A model generated the notes under the pieces. It did no database searches and was not told the origin of the DNA. It was given only the letters and a program-made list of their open reading frames with translations. A DNA stretch of 40,431 bases from Verrucomicrobiota bacterium (GTDB lineage Bacteria > Verrucomicrobiota > Verrucomicrobiia > Opitutales > Opitutaceae): the NCBI GenBank assembly GCA_023391285.1, contig JAEWBF010000089.1, positions 1 through 40,431 on the forward strand, written 5' to 3'. Below are positions 1 to 7,767 of this stretch, in pieces (position 1 is the stretch's first letter; the number at the start of each line of letters is the position of its first letter). The position numbers and the translations under genes are program-made.

Positions 1-939
1 CTCTACGTCAGCAACGAAACGTCCGGCGACATCTCCGTCATCGACGGCTCCACCTTCGAACTCGTCCAAACCATCCCCGTCGGCAAACGCCCCCGCGGGC
101 TCCACGTTGCTCCAGACGGCCGCACACTCTACGTCGCCACCAGCGGCTCGCCGCGCATGGCCCCCGGCACCGACCCCGAACGCGCCAAAAGCCTCACCGC
201 CGACAAATCCGCCGACGGCATCGCCGTCATCGATCTCGCCACGCACCGTGTCACGCGTCGCCTCAACGTCGGCTCCGACCCCGAAGAATTCGCCCTCTCG
301 CGCGACGGCTCGCGCCTCTTCGTCGCCAACGAAGACATCGCCACCGCCTCGATCTGGGACACCGCCACCGGCCGCGAAATCGCCACCACCCGCGTCACCG
401 AAGAACCCGAGGGCGTCGCCCTCCACCCCACGCGCGACGAGGTCTGGATCACCTGCGAAGAAGACGGCGACATCTTCGTCCTCCACTCCGACACCGGCAC
501 CCGCATCACCGACTTCCGCCTCGGCGGCCGCCCGCGCACCATCGCCTTCACGACCGACGGCGCCCTCGCCTACATCCCTTTGGAAACCGCCTCCGCCATC
601 GCGATCGTCGACGCCCAGCGCCACCGTCTCCTCGAAAAAATCGCCATCCCCGCCCCCGCGCTCCCCATGGACTCCGCGCTCTCTCCCGACGGACGCGAGC
701 TCTACGTTTCCACCGGCCGCGGCAATCACGTCGTCGTCCTCGAAACCGCCACGCGCAAAATCGTCGCCACCATTCCCGTCGGCGAACGCCCCTGGGGCAT
801 CGCCCTCAGCCCCGACGGCAAACTCCTCTTCACCGCCAACGGCCCCTCCAACGACGTCTCCGTCGTCGACACAAAATCCCGCCGCGAACTCCGCCGCATC
901 CCCGCCGGCCAACGCCCCTGGGGCCTCGCCATCAAGTAG
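1..939 (+). CDS. YVTN-type beta-propeller protein, 5' end missing
   Basis: The frame is open from base 1, so the start lies outside the window; 312 residues remain. It is built of about seven 40-residue blades with recurring LYVSN-, PDG- and VxVIDxxT-like motifs and 'G(E/Q)RPWG(I/L)A' turns, typical of YVTN/NHL-like propellers that act outside the cytoplasm. Some family members accompany PQQ-dependent alcohol oxidation. The convergent neighbour cluster encodes a PQQ dehydrogenase, a cytochrome c and a caa3 oxidase, so a role in that system is plausible but inferred. The signal peptide, if any, is not visible. The stop codon TAG is part of the GTAG head of a palindromic repeat. Confidence 0.8.
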   Translation, partial: LYVSNETSGDISVIDGSTFELVQTIPVGKRPRGLHVAPDGRTLYVATSGSPRMAPGTDPERAKSLTADKSADGIAVIDLATHRVTRRLNVGSDPEEFALSRDGSRLFVANEDIATASIWDTATGREIATTRVTEEPEGVALHPTRDEVWITCEEDGDIFVLHSDTGTRITDFRLGGRPRTIAFTTDGALAYIPLETASAIAIVDAQRHRLLEKIAIPAPALPMDSALSPDGRELYVSTGRGNHVVVLETATRKIVATIPVGERPWGIALSPDGKLLFTANGPSNDVSVVDTKSRRELRRIPAGQRPWGLAIK

Positions 940-960
940 GCCGCGAGTTCGCTCGCGCTC
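936..960 (+). repeat. GTAG-headed palindrome at the end of the propeller gene
   Basis: The sequence is GTAG, then GC, stem CGCGAG, loop TTCG, stem CTCGCG. The TAG of the head is the stop codon of the upstream gene. It resembles the other GTAG-headed hairpins in the window in layout but has a different stem and loop. Confidence 0.6.
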
Positions 961-1000
961 CTCGTTCTCTCCACTCCAGCTAAAGCGTATTAAGTAGAAC

Positions 1001-1133
1001 TGTAGCCGTTGCTGATCGGGCGTTCGAAGTGCTTTGTCATTCTGAGCGAAGCGAAGAATCCACGGCGACATTCGCATGCAGACGCACACGTGGATTCTTC
1101 GCTCCGCTCAGAATGACTGAATAAACGGCTACA
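1001..1133. repeat. Nested inverted repeat between convergent genes
   Basis: The outer arms TGTAGCCGTT (1001-1010) and AACGGCTACA (1124-1133) are a perfect 10-bp pair. The inner arms 1036-1064 and 1089-1117 are 29 bp each with one mismatch, beginning GTCATTCTGAGCGAAGCG and ending in its complement. The right side is followed by a T-rich stretch (1134-1145), so the structure could end transcription of the propeller gene on the + strand. Elements with this GTCATTCTGAGCGAAG core are common intergenic repeats in several phyla. Confidence 0.75.
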
Positions 1134-1162
1134 TTTTTCTTTTATTTGCTATAAACAGATTC

Positions 1163-1238
1163 ACCACAGAGACGCCGAGGCACAGAGAAATACCTCCGGT
1201 CGTATCTCCGTATCTCCGTGTCTCCGTTCCTCTGTGGT
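1163..1238. repeat. ACCACAGAG/CTCTGTGGT inverted repeat with TCTCCGT tandem units
   Basis: Arms ACCACAGAG (1163-1171) and CTCTGTGGT (1230-1238) enclose several TCTCCGT(A/G) units on the + strand. It is non-coding. Together with the nested repeat it fills the 332-bp gap between the convergent genes, where I see no gene. Confidence 0.6.
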
Positions 1239-1271
1239 TCAAATCCACTCCCCTGCGCCCCAACCCCAAAC

Positions 1272-2183
1272 TCAAAACCCAGAACCCAAAACTTCCCCTT
1301 TCGCCTCCTTCCCCGCCGCCGGATAACTCTTCTCTGCGACGCGCATCCACCCCGCAATCAACGCCAGCGCCGCCACCACATACACCAGCCCCGCCGGCAC
1401 CCACATGATCAGCCCGCCCAATTGCTGATCCTCCATCGCGCTCAATCCCCACGCGTCTCCACTTCGCGAATACGCCGGATAAATCACCTCATCCGCCAAC
1501 GCGATCAGCGCCCCCAGCGCCCCGCTGTGCAGCATCGTCGTGAACAAATACAGCACGGCCACGCCAAATCCCCGCAGCCCCGCCCGCCCGTGAATCAGCG
1601 CCCACCAAAACAGCAGCGCCGTCCCAAAAAAAATCACGTGCTGCAGATCGTGCATAACCTGACTCCTCAGCGTCGCCTGGAAAAATCGCGGCACATGCCA
1701 CACCCACAACGCCGCCGCATGCAGCCCCCACGCGACGAACGGTTCCGTTAACGTCCGCCACACGCGCCGCACTTTCTCCGCGCGCACCATCCGCGACACC
1801 TCTCGCGCCTCTCCTCGAGGCAGCGCAAACATCACCGCCACGCCCGGCCGCGCCAACACCAGCAACGGCGCCGCCGCTACCATCAGCAGCTCGTGCTGCA
1901 CCATGTGCGCCGAAAACAACACCCGCCCCCACGGGTGCAGCGGCGACACCAACGCCACCGCCAACATCACCCATCCTCCCCAAAACGCCGCCACCTCCCA
2001 TTTCCTCAATCCGCGCCCCCTCCCCACTTCCGCCCACAACCGCCGCACGCCGCGCCGATAAACCCACGCCGCCATCAACAATCCTACCAGCGGCACCGCA
2101 TCGAACTCCCACGCTCGCGCCAACTCACTCCAACTCCCCGGCCCCTCCACATGCGCCCAAAACATCGATCCCATCGCCTTCAT
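1272..2183 (-). CDS. ctaG: CtaG-type cytochrome c oxidase assembly factor (caa3_CtaG)
   Basis: A 303-residue polytopic membrane protein with about seven hydrophobic segments. It carries the family's histidine-rich stretches: SPLHPWG, SAHMVQHELLM, HDLQHVIFFG and TTMLHSGALGAL. Proteins of this family assist copper and heme maturation of caa3-type oxidase in the membrane. The start at 2183 is chosen because ATGA overlaps the stop of the preceding gene. It is the last gene of the dehydrogenase-oxidase cluster. Its last residues (VLGSGF) are encoded by an AACCC/AAAACC simple-sequence tract, so the natural C-terminus may have been extended. Confidence 0.85.
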   Translation of the reverse strand: MKAMGSMFWAHVEGPGSWSELARAWEFDAVPLVGLLMAAWVYRRGVRRLWAEVGRGRGLRKWEVAAFWGGWVMLAVALVSPLHPWGRVLFSAHMVQHELLMVAAAPLLVLARPGVAVMFALPRGEAREVSRMVRAEKVRRVWRTLTEPFVAWGLHAAALWVWHVPRFFQATLRSQVMHDLQHVIFFGTALLFWWALIHGRAGLRGFGVAVLYLFTTMLHSGALGALIALADEVIYPAYSRSGDAWGLSAMEDQQLGGLIMWVPAGLVYVVAALALIAGWMRVAEKSYPAAGKEAKGEVLGSGF

Positions 2184-2605
2184 CGCTGACACGGATCCAA
2201 CAAGAAATTCGGAATCGCCTGCGCGATGATCACGAGCGCGAAAAACACGCTCAGAAAAACACCGAGCTTCCCCATGAACACCGCTCGCTGCCGCTCCGCT
2301 CTCCCTTCCTCCTTCTCCGTCGACAGTTGCTCCGCCGCCCGCGTCCACACCCCGCGCGAGACCATCCCCGCCACCAGCGCTCCCGCCAGGCAACCCACCG
2401 TCGCCGCATGCAACCACGTCACGCTCCGCCCGTATTCACAAATCCACCACGCCAACACCCCGCTCACCTGCTGATGCCCGAACCAGAACGCCGCCCCGCC
2501 CAGCGTGCCAAACAGCAGCAGCATCGTCTCGCGCCGCGTCGCCGCATCGCCCGGAACTTCCTTCGGCGAGTTGTCCTGCGGCGGAACTTTCACGTGCTCG
2601 CTCAT
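2180..2605 (-). CDS. Small membrane protein of the caa3 cluster, function unknown
   Basis: 141 residues with a charged N-terminus, three predicted membrane segments (about residues 28-43, 60-82 and 111-131) and a basic, glutamate-rich loop between the second and third. It sits between subunit III and ctaG with ATGA overlaps on both sides, so translation is probably coupled to both. Its position and size recall the small fourth subunits or accessory proteins of heme-copper oxidases, but I do not recognise the family and assign no function. The start at 2605 is fixed by the overlap. Confidence 0.75.
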   Translation of the reverse strand: MSEHVKVPPQDNSPKEVPGDAATRRETMLLLFGTLGGAAFWFGHQQVSGVLAWWICEYGRSVTWLHAATVGCLAGALVAGMVSRGVWTRAAEQLSTEKEEGRAERQRAVFMGKLGVFLSVFFALVIIAQAIPNFLLDPCQR

Positions 2606-3210
2606 GCGCCTCCCCACCTCGGCACCAGATAAAGCGTCACATAAATCGGCAGCCACGCCAGCACCACGAAATACCAATACATTCCGTTCTCCGCCACATC
2701 GACGAACCGCTTCCCTTTCAACGGCCCGGTGAACATCAGCACCGTCAGCACCGCTGTATCCAGAAAATCCGTCACCAGATGCGTCGTGTGAAATCCCAAC
2801 AAGACCCACGTAATCGACGCATACGCATTGTCCGACCACCGACAGTTCAACGTCTGAAACTCCAGCGCCCGCACCACGAGGAACGCCCCCGCAAACACCA
2901 TCGACACCACCAGCCAGATCCGCACACCCCGCAGGTCCTCCTTCTGCGCCGCCTTCTTGTAGAGATGATTCGGCACGCAGCTCGCCAGCAGGATAACGGT
3001 ATTCACCGTCGCCCAAAACCACTCCGGCGGCGGCGAATTCAACGGCCACGCCGCCGACCCGCTGCGCAAATAAAAATACGCCCCAATCAGCGCCGCGAAC
3101 ATCGTCCCTTCGATGAACACGATTCCCATCGTGCCCCACCACATCGGACTCCGATGCCCAAACGCGTATTCAGCAAGCTGCGACACCTCCAGCACCCGCG
3201 GCGCTTTCAT
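2602..3210 (-). CDS. ctaE: Cytochrome c oxidase subunit III
   Basis: 202 residues with about five membrane helices and typical subunit III motifs: GTMGIVFIEGTMF near the N-terminus, WFWATVNTVILL, the FHTTHLVTDF segment and a C-terminal YWYFVVLAWLPIYV helix. Subunit III is a non-catalytic core subunit of aa3/caa3 oxidase. A strong GGAGGTG ribosome site lies just before the ATG at 3210. A longer upstream reading would run through repeat sequence and is not supported. Its end overlaps the next gene by ATGA. Confidence 0.9.
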   Translation of the reverse strand: MKAPRVLEVSQLAEYAFGHRSPMWWGTMGIVFIEGTMFAALIGAYFYLRSGSAAWPLNSPPPEWFWATVNTVILLASCVPNHLYKKAAQKEDLRGVRIWLVVSMVFAGAFLVVRALEFQTLNCRWSDNAYASITWVLLGFHTTHLVTDFLDTAVLTVLMFTGPLKGKRFVDVAENGMYWYFVVLAWLPIYVTLYLVPRWGGA

Positions 3211-3229
3211 CCCCCACCTCCGTTCCCTT

Positions 3230-3255
3230 GTAGGGCGGGGTCTCCCGACCCCGCC
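3230..3255 (+). repeat. Class A REP-like hairpin (GTAG, 9-bp stem, TCCC loop)
   Basis: Head GTAG, stem GGCGGGGTC, loop TCCC, stem GACCCCGCC; the stem is perfect. It lies in the 136-bp gap between oxidase subunits I and III, the only non-overlapping junction inside the oxidase genes. Confidence 0.8.
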
Positions 3256-3346
3256 GCGTTCGACGCCCGTCGGCTCCCAGGGACTCCCCACCCCGCCGCC
3301 TTCGCCGCATTCACCATTTCCTCACTTTCACCCACCATCCTCATCC

Positions 3347-5245
3347 TCATTCCTCCCCTTTCTTCGGCCAAAACCACGCCACCATGGTCACAAACACCGG
3401 TATCATTCCCCACACTACAGCCCACGGCGTAAAAATCGACGCCACGAACAATCCCGTCGTCGCCACCGCCGCCCAAAACGGCCAGATCGACGGTTCCGGC
3501 ATCTGCATCTTGTGATCCGGCTGCGCATCCAGCACGTGCGTCACCAGCGTGAATCGTTCATCCCGCCGCAACCCCGTCACCACCGTCTCCTCCCCCGGCT
3601 CCCACAACGCATACCGCCCGCGCACCACCGGCAGATCCACAAAGTTATATGCCGGCGGCGGCGAGCTCGTCGCCCACTCCAGCCCTTCCGCATCCCACGG
3701 ATTCGCCGGCGCATCCGCCGGTCGCCTCAGCGCGCGCACCACATTCACCACAAACAACAGCACGCCCACCGCCATCACGCCCGCCCCCACACTCGCCAGC
3801 AGACTCAGCCCCGACCACCCACTGTCCGGCAAATACGTATAAACCCGCCGCGGCATCCCCTCGAGCCCAAGGATGTGCATCGGGAAAAACGTCAGATGAA
3901 ACCCCGCGAACATCAGCGCAAAATTCCACCGCCCCAATCGCTCGCTCAGCACCCGCCCATACGCCTTCGGAAACCAATAGTAGAACGCCCCAAACAGCGG
4001 AAACACCGCCCCGCCAATCAGCACGTAGTGAAAATGCGCGACCACGAAATACGTGTCGTGCACCTGCATGTTCAACGGCACCGACGCCAACATCACCCCC
4101 GTCAGCCCGCCCGCCACAAACGTAAACACAAACCCGAGCACAAACAGCAGCGGCGTCTTCATCCACGGCCGCCCCAGCCACAGCGTCGCAATCCAACAAA
4201 AAATCTGCGTCCCGCTCGGAATCGCGATCAGCATGCTCGCCGCCGTGAAAAAACTCTGCCCGAGCTTCGGCAGCCCGGTCGTGAACATGTGGTGCACCCA
4301 CAGCCCAAATCCCGCAAACGCCGTCCCAATCAGCGCCAGCACCACCGGCAAATAGCCCACGATCGCCCTCCGCGTAAACGGCACCAGGATCGCCGACACC
4401 ATCCCCGTCGCCGGCAGAAAGATAATATAAACCTCCGGGTGTCCAAAAAACCAAAACAGGTGCTGCCACAACAACGGGTCGCCGCCTTCGGTGTGATTGA
4501 AAAACTGCGTCCCAATCAGCCGATCCATGATCAACAGCGCGCTGCCCGTCGCCACCGTCGGCATCGCAAACACGATCATGAACGACGTCACCAGCGTCGC
4601 CCACACGAAGAGCGGCATCCGGTTCAACGTCATGCCCGGCGCCCGCATCTTGAAGATCGTCGTGATCAAGTTCACCGCCTCCACCATCGAGGCCAGCTCG
4701 GTAAAGGTGATCAGTTGCGCATAAAAATCCGTCCGCTTCCCCGGTGAAAACTCCGGCCCCGCCAATGGCACATAGCTGAACCAGCCCGCCTCCACGCCCG
4801 TGTTACACAGGAACGCGACGTAAAGCATCACGCCGCCGAACAGATAAATAAAATACCCAAACGCCGCCAGCCGCGGAAACGCCAGGTTCCGTGTCCCAAT
4901 CATCAGCGGCACCAAATAAATCCCCATCGCCTGCATCACCGGCACCGCAAAGAGAAACATCATCGTCGTGCCGTGCATCGAAAACACCTGATTGTAGAGA
5001 TCCGGGTTCAGCAGCGTCATCTCCGGCCGGCTCAACTGCAGCCGCATCATCGCCGCCAAAATTCCCGCCAACACAAAGAACCCGAACGCCGTCACGATAA
5101 ACCGCCGCCCAATCTCCTTGTGATCGTTCGTCATCAACCAGCCCACCAGCCCCCGCCGTCGCTCCCACGCCGCCTGCAATACCTCCACTTGCCCACGATC
5201 CGCCGGCTCCTTCGCCGCTTCACCCATCGAGTCGCGCGACTTCAT
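3347..5245 (-). CDS. ctaD: Cytochrome c oxidase subunit I (caa3 type)
   Basis: 632-residue catalytic subunit of a heme-copper oxygen reductase, membrane-embedded. Visible ligands, numbered from the ATG at 5245: His91 (MHGTTMMF) for low-spin heme, His269 in GHPEVY with the cross-linked Tyr273, His318-His319 for CuB, and His404 and His406 (HFHYV) for the two hemes. Glu271 in GHPEVY is the A-type proton-channel glutamate. Beyond the usual 12 helices there is a C-terminal extension with about two more hydrophobic segments, as seen in caa3-type subunits I. The start is chosen from the ATGA overlap with subunit II and downstream of a non-conserved stretch. Confidence 0.95.
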   Translation of the reverse strand: MKSRDSMGEAAKEPADRGQVEVLQAAWERRRGLVGWLMTNDHKEIGRRFIVTAFGFFVLAGILAAMMRLQLSRPEMTLLNPDLYNQVFSMHGTTMMFLFAVPVMQAMGIYLVPLMIGTRNLAFPRLAAFGYFIYLFGGVMLYVAFLCNTGVEAGWFSYVPLAGPEFSPGKRTDFYAQLITFTELASMVEAVNLITTIFKMRAPGMTLNRMPLFVWATLVTSFMIVFAMPTVATGSALLIMDRLIGTQFFNHTEGGDPLLWQHLFWFFGHPEVYIIFLPATGMVSAILVPFTRRAIVGYLPVVLALIGTAFAGFGLWVHHMFTTGLPKLGQSFFTAASMLIAIPSGTQIFCWIATLWLGRPWMKTPLLFVLGFVFTFVAGGLTGVMLASVPLNMQVHDTYFVVAHFHYVLIGGAVFPLFGAFYYWFPKAYGRVLSERLGRWNFALMFAGFHLTFFPMHILGLEGMPRRVYTYLPDSGWSGLSLLASVGAGVMAVGVLLFVVNVVRALRRPADAPANPWDAEGLEWATSSPPPAYNFVDLPVVRGRYALWEPGEETVVTGLRRDERFTLVTHVLDAQPDHKMQMPEPSIWPFWAAVATTGLFVASIFTPWAVVWGMIPVFVTMVAWFWPKKGEE

Positions 5246-6264
5246 TTCAACCCTCCCAGATACTCCGCCAACGCCTCCAAATCCTCCTCCGAAAACCCAT
5301 GCGGCGGCATCCGCACCCCCGGCTTCACCTCCTGCGGATCCCGGATCCAAGCCGCCAAATGCCCGCGCGAATTCTCCCGCACCCCCGCGCCCAGCGTCCT
5401 TCGGCTCCCGAAATGCGTCAGCTCCGGCCCCGCGCGACTCCCCGCCGGCGTTCCGCGCACGCTGTGACACATCACGCAGGTCGTCCCGAGAAACACCTCC
5501 CGCCCGCGCTTCGCTTTCTCCGTCTCCGGCTCCTTCGCCGGCGTCCGCTCATTTGCGAGCCACGCCTCGAACTCCACCTCCGGTTGCGCCACCACCAGCA
5601 GCTGCATGTGCGCATGTTGATGCCCGCAAAACTCCGCACACACCCCGCGATACTCCCCCGCCTCGTTCGCCTGTATCCACAAACTGGTGTCACGCCCCGG
5701 AATCAGGTCCTTCTTCCCGTGCAGTCGCGGCACCCACAGACTGTGAATTACATCCGCCGACCTCAGCTGCAAATGCACCGGCTTGCCCACCGGCACATGA
5801 ATCTCGTTCGCCGTCTCCACCACGCGACTCGGATCCGAATTCTCATACCGCACGCTCCACCACCACTGATGCCCCGTCACCGTAATCGTCAGCGCATTCG
5901 CCGTCTCCAACGCATCCAGATCGCGATCCGCCAGCACGCTCGCGATCAACAATCCAAACAACACCGCCGCCGTCACCGCGAGCAACCCCATCATCCACGG
6001 CACCATCCGTCCCTCCCCTTCGCCGCCGCGCACTTTTTCTCCGCTCCGCTCGCCTCGCCGCCACAACGCCGCCGCCAGCCACGCCATCACAAGCACAAAC
6101 ACCACGCCCGTGATCCACAGCATCATCCACCACAGATGCTCCAAATGCATCGCCTGCGGCCCATTCGCCTCGAGCGCTGATGTCCGCCCGCCACAACCCG
6201 CCGCTAGAAACAACAGCACCATCACGCCGCTCCCCGCCGCGAACTTCCTCCCACGCGTGCTCAT
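5242..6264 (-). CDS. ctaC: Cytochrome c oxidase subunit II with C-terminal cytochrome c domain (caa3 type)
   Basis: 340 residues. The N-terminus has a lipobox (LAAGC, Cys24), then two membrane helices (about 43-67 and 89-111) and a cupredoxin domain with the binuclear CuA site: His174 (IHSLWVP), Cys209, Cys213, His217 and Met220 in CAEFCGHQHAHM. A C-terminal cytochrome c domain carries CVMCH (Cys263, Cys266, His267) with a candidate axial Met in RMPPHG. This fusion defines caa3 oxidases, which take electrons from soluble or tethered cytochrome c. ATGA overlaps couple it to the cytochrome gene upstream and to ctaD downstream, and the first overlap fixes the start. Confidence 0.94.
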   Translation of the reverse strand: MSTRGRKFAAGSGVMVLLFLAAGCGGRTSALEANGPQAMHLEHLWWMMLWITGVVFVLVMAWLAAALWRRGERSGEKVRGGEGEGRMVPWMMGLLAVTAAVLFGLLIASVLADRDLDALETANALTITVTGHQWWWSVRYENSDPSRVVETANEIHVPVGKPVHLQLRSADVIHSLWVPRLHGKKDLIPGRDTSLWIQANEAGEYRGVCAEFCGHQHAHMQLLVVAQPEVEFEAWLANERTPAKEPETEKAKRGREVFLGTTCVMCHSVRGTPAGSRAGPELTHFGSRRTLGAGVRENSRGHLAAWIRDPQEVKPGVRMPPHGFSEEDLEALAEYLGGLK

Positions 6265-6818
6265 TTTGTCTTCTTCGGCTCCTCCGGCGGCGTCGACTGC
6301 GGCGCCGGCCGCACGTTGATCGCATCCGACCTCCCCGGCTCCACATCCTTCCGCAGCTGTCCGCTCAACGACCGCACAAACCCCACCAGCTGCCACGCCT
6401 GCTGCTCCGTGATCCGTCCGCGAAACGACGGCATTCCATTCGGACGCCCTTCGATGATCGACGCATAGATGTTCTGCGGCTCCGCGCCGTAGATCCATTT
6501 ATCGTCCATCAACGGCGGCCCCATCCCACCGCCGCCCATCGCGTGACATCCATTGCAGTTGAACCACATGAAATACCGCTGCCCTTCCGCCACCGACCAC
6601 GCTTCGTCATCGTAAGGCCCCGACTCCGCCGCCGGCGCACCTCCTCCCGGCCTCAAATCGCTCAACGCCACCGCCCCTTGCTTCACCGGCTGCTCATCCT
6701 TGAACCGCCGCCTCTCCCGCTCACACCCCGCCCACAACACCACCATTGCCAGCAACAGGTAGGGCGGGCTGTCCCCAACCCGCCGTCTCCACGCCGCGAA
6801 TACACCCTTAATCGTCAT
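6261..6818 (-). CDS. Cytochrome c, probable electron acceptor of the PQQ dehydrogenase (XoxG-like role)
   Basis: 185 residues from the ATG at 6818, which has GGAGG six bases upstream; an ATG at 6824 is the alternative. A hydrophobic segment ends in a lipobox-like LWAGC (Cys32), so it may be a lipoprotein. One heme site, CNGCH (Cys88, Cys91, His92), is followed by a GMP motif with likely axial Met129. Its place between xoxJ-like and caa3 genes argues that it passes electrons from the dehydrogenase to the oxidase; this is inferred. A REP hairpin encodes residues 12-20, immediately before the hydrophobic core. Confidence 0.82.
   Translation of the reverse strand: MTIKGVFAAWRRRVGDSPPYLLLAMVVLWAGCERERRRFKDEQPVKQGAVALSDLRPGGGAPAAESGPYDDEAWSVAEGQRYFMWFNCNGCHAMGGGGMGPPLMDDKWIYGAEPQNIYASIIEGRPNGMPSFRGRITEQQAWQLVGFVRSLSGQLRKDVEPGRSDAINVRPAPQSTPPEEPKKTK
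6759..6784 (+). repeat. Class A REP-like hairpin inside the cytochrome signal peptide
   Basis: Head GTAG, stem GGCGGGCTG, loop TCCC, stem CAACCCGCC with one mismatch. Read on the minus strand in the cytochrome frame it encodes RRVGDSPPY directly before the hydrophobic stretch LLLAMVVLW. Confidence 0.78.
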
Positions 6819-7767
6819 CCTCATCCTCCGCCTCCTCTCGCGTCTCTCCGATCTGCAACCGCGGCACGCCAAACTCCTCCAAAATCGCATCGATCTCCGC
6901 CGCGCGCGTCGCGATCACCTTCTCCACCGCTTCCTTCAACTCCCGATTCCCGCGCTTCACGCCCATCGCAATCGCATACGTAAACGGCAGCGGTCCATCC
7001 CGCTCCGGTCGCACCACCCTCACCTCCAACGGCACTTTCTGCCGTCGGGCAAAGAATCCCGCCATCGGCCCCCACGCGATCGCCAGGTCGACTTCGCCCC
7101 GCACCACCGCCCGCACCACTTCCGCCGGCGGACTCTCCAGCGCGTAGTCTCCATAAAGTGAATACCCGCGCACATTCGCCACCATCCCGCGCCGCGACAG
7201 CGCATGCGCGGGCGGCGTGTTGTGAAAATCGTCGCCCACCATCTGCACGCCGATCGTCATCTCCCGCAGCCGCGGATCGTCCAGCGTCTCCACCGCCGCC
7301 TTGTCCGTCCGCTGCACGAACACATAACTCGACCGATAATACGGCCGCGTCGTCCACACCGCGTCCATCCCCGCCGCGACACCGATCACCAGATCCGCGC
7401 GTCCTTCATTGATCGTCTCCCGAAAAAATCCCCGTCGCTGCGCCCGCCACACATACTCGAGCCTCGCGCCCAATTCTCGCGCCACCAACTCCGCAATCCG
7501 ATTTTCAAATCCTTCCCGCCGCTCATTCGAAAACGGCAAATTATTCGGATCAGCCGCCACCCGCAGCACGCGTTCCCCCGCCACCGCCTGCACCGTGCAG
7601 ATCAATCCCAACACCGCTGCGAAGACTCTCCACCAGGTAGGGCGAGGCGTCCCCGCCGAGCCGCATCCCAACTCCCCTCTAAAAAGAGGGGTGCCCGCCA
7701 GGGCGGGGTGTGTCGCCCGCCCCTCGCCCACCCTGCCCCACCCGCATCTACGGCAACCGAAACACAT
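6808..7767 (-). CDS. xoxJ: Quinoprotein-dehydrogenase-associated substrate-binding protein (XoxJ/MxaJ-like)
   Basis: 319 residues from the ATG at 7767. It is a periplasmic-binding-protein fold: it opens with RVLRVAADPNNLPFSNERREGFENRIAEL and continues with ADLVIGVAAG and a second-lobe DLAIAWGP. MxaJ and XoxJ proteins of this fold accompany PQQ methanol dehydrogenases and are thought to help their maturation or cofactor loading. It overlaps the end of xoxF by 20 bp. The N-terminus is odd: residues 1-44 are mostly encoded by two palindromic repeats, and the signal-peptide core (VFAAVLGLICTVQAVAG) follows directly. No good start lies after the repeats, so the true start is uncertain. Confidence 0.82.
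   Translation of the reverse strand: MCFGCRRCGWGRVGEGRATHPALAGTPLFRGELGCGSAGTPRPTWWRVFAAVLGLICTVQAVAGERVLRVAADPNNLPFSNERREGFENRIAELVARELGARLEYVWRAQRRGFFRETINEGRADLVIGVAAGMDAVWTTRPYYRSSYVFVQRTDKAAVETLDDPRLREMTIGVQMVGDDFHNTPPAHALSRRGMVANVRGYSLYGDYALESPPAEVVRAVVRGEVDLAIAWGPMAGFFARRQKVPLEVRVVRPERDGPLPFTYAIAMGVKRGNRELKEAVEKVIATRAAEIDAILEEFGVPRLQIGETREEAEDEDDD
7637..7662 (+). repeat. Class A REP-like hairpin inside the xoxJ-like signal peptide region
   Basis: Head GTAG, stem GGCGAGGCG, loop TCCC, stem CGCCGAGCC with two mismatches. In the xoxJ-like frame it encodes GSAGTPRPT just before the hydrophobic core. Confidence 0.72.
7674..7707. repeat. Double-hairpin intergenic-type repeat
   Basis: Two adjacent stems: CCCCTCT, loop AAAA, AGAGGGG (7674-7691), then CCCGCC, AG, GGCGGG (7694-7707). 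It lies in the extended N-terminal reading of the xoxJ-like gene next to the class A hairpin. Similar double hairpins are widespread in bacterial intergenic DNA. Confidence 0.65.

Noticed and set aside
1230..1258. TGGTTCAAATCCA resembling a tRNA T-arm
   Set aside because: No matching acceptor, D-arm or anticodon arm lies upstream at the right spacing, and the sequence is the right end of the ACCACAGAG/CTCTGTGGT repeat.
3113..4747. 544-codon open frame on the + strand antisense to ctaD and ctaE
   Set aside because: Basic low-complexity composition with no domain; it is a shadow of the oxidase genes.
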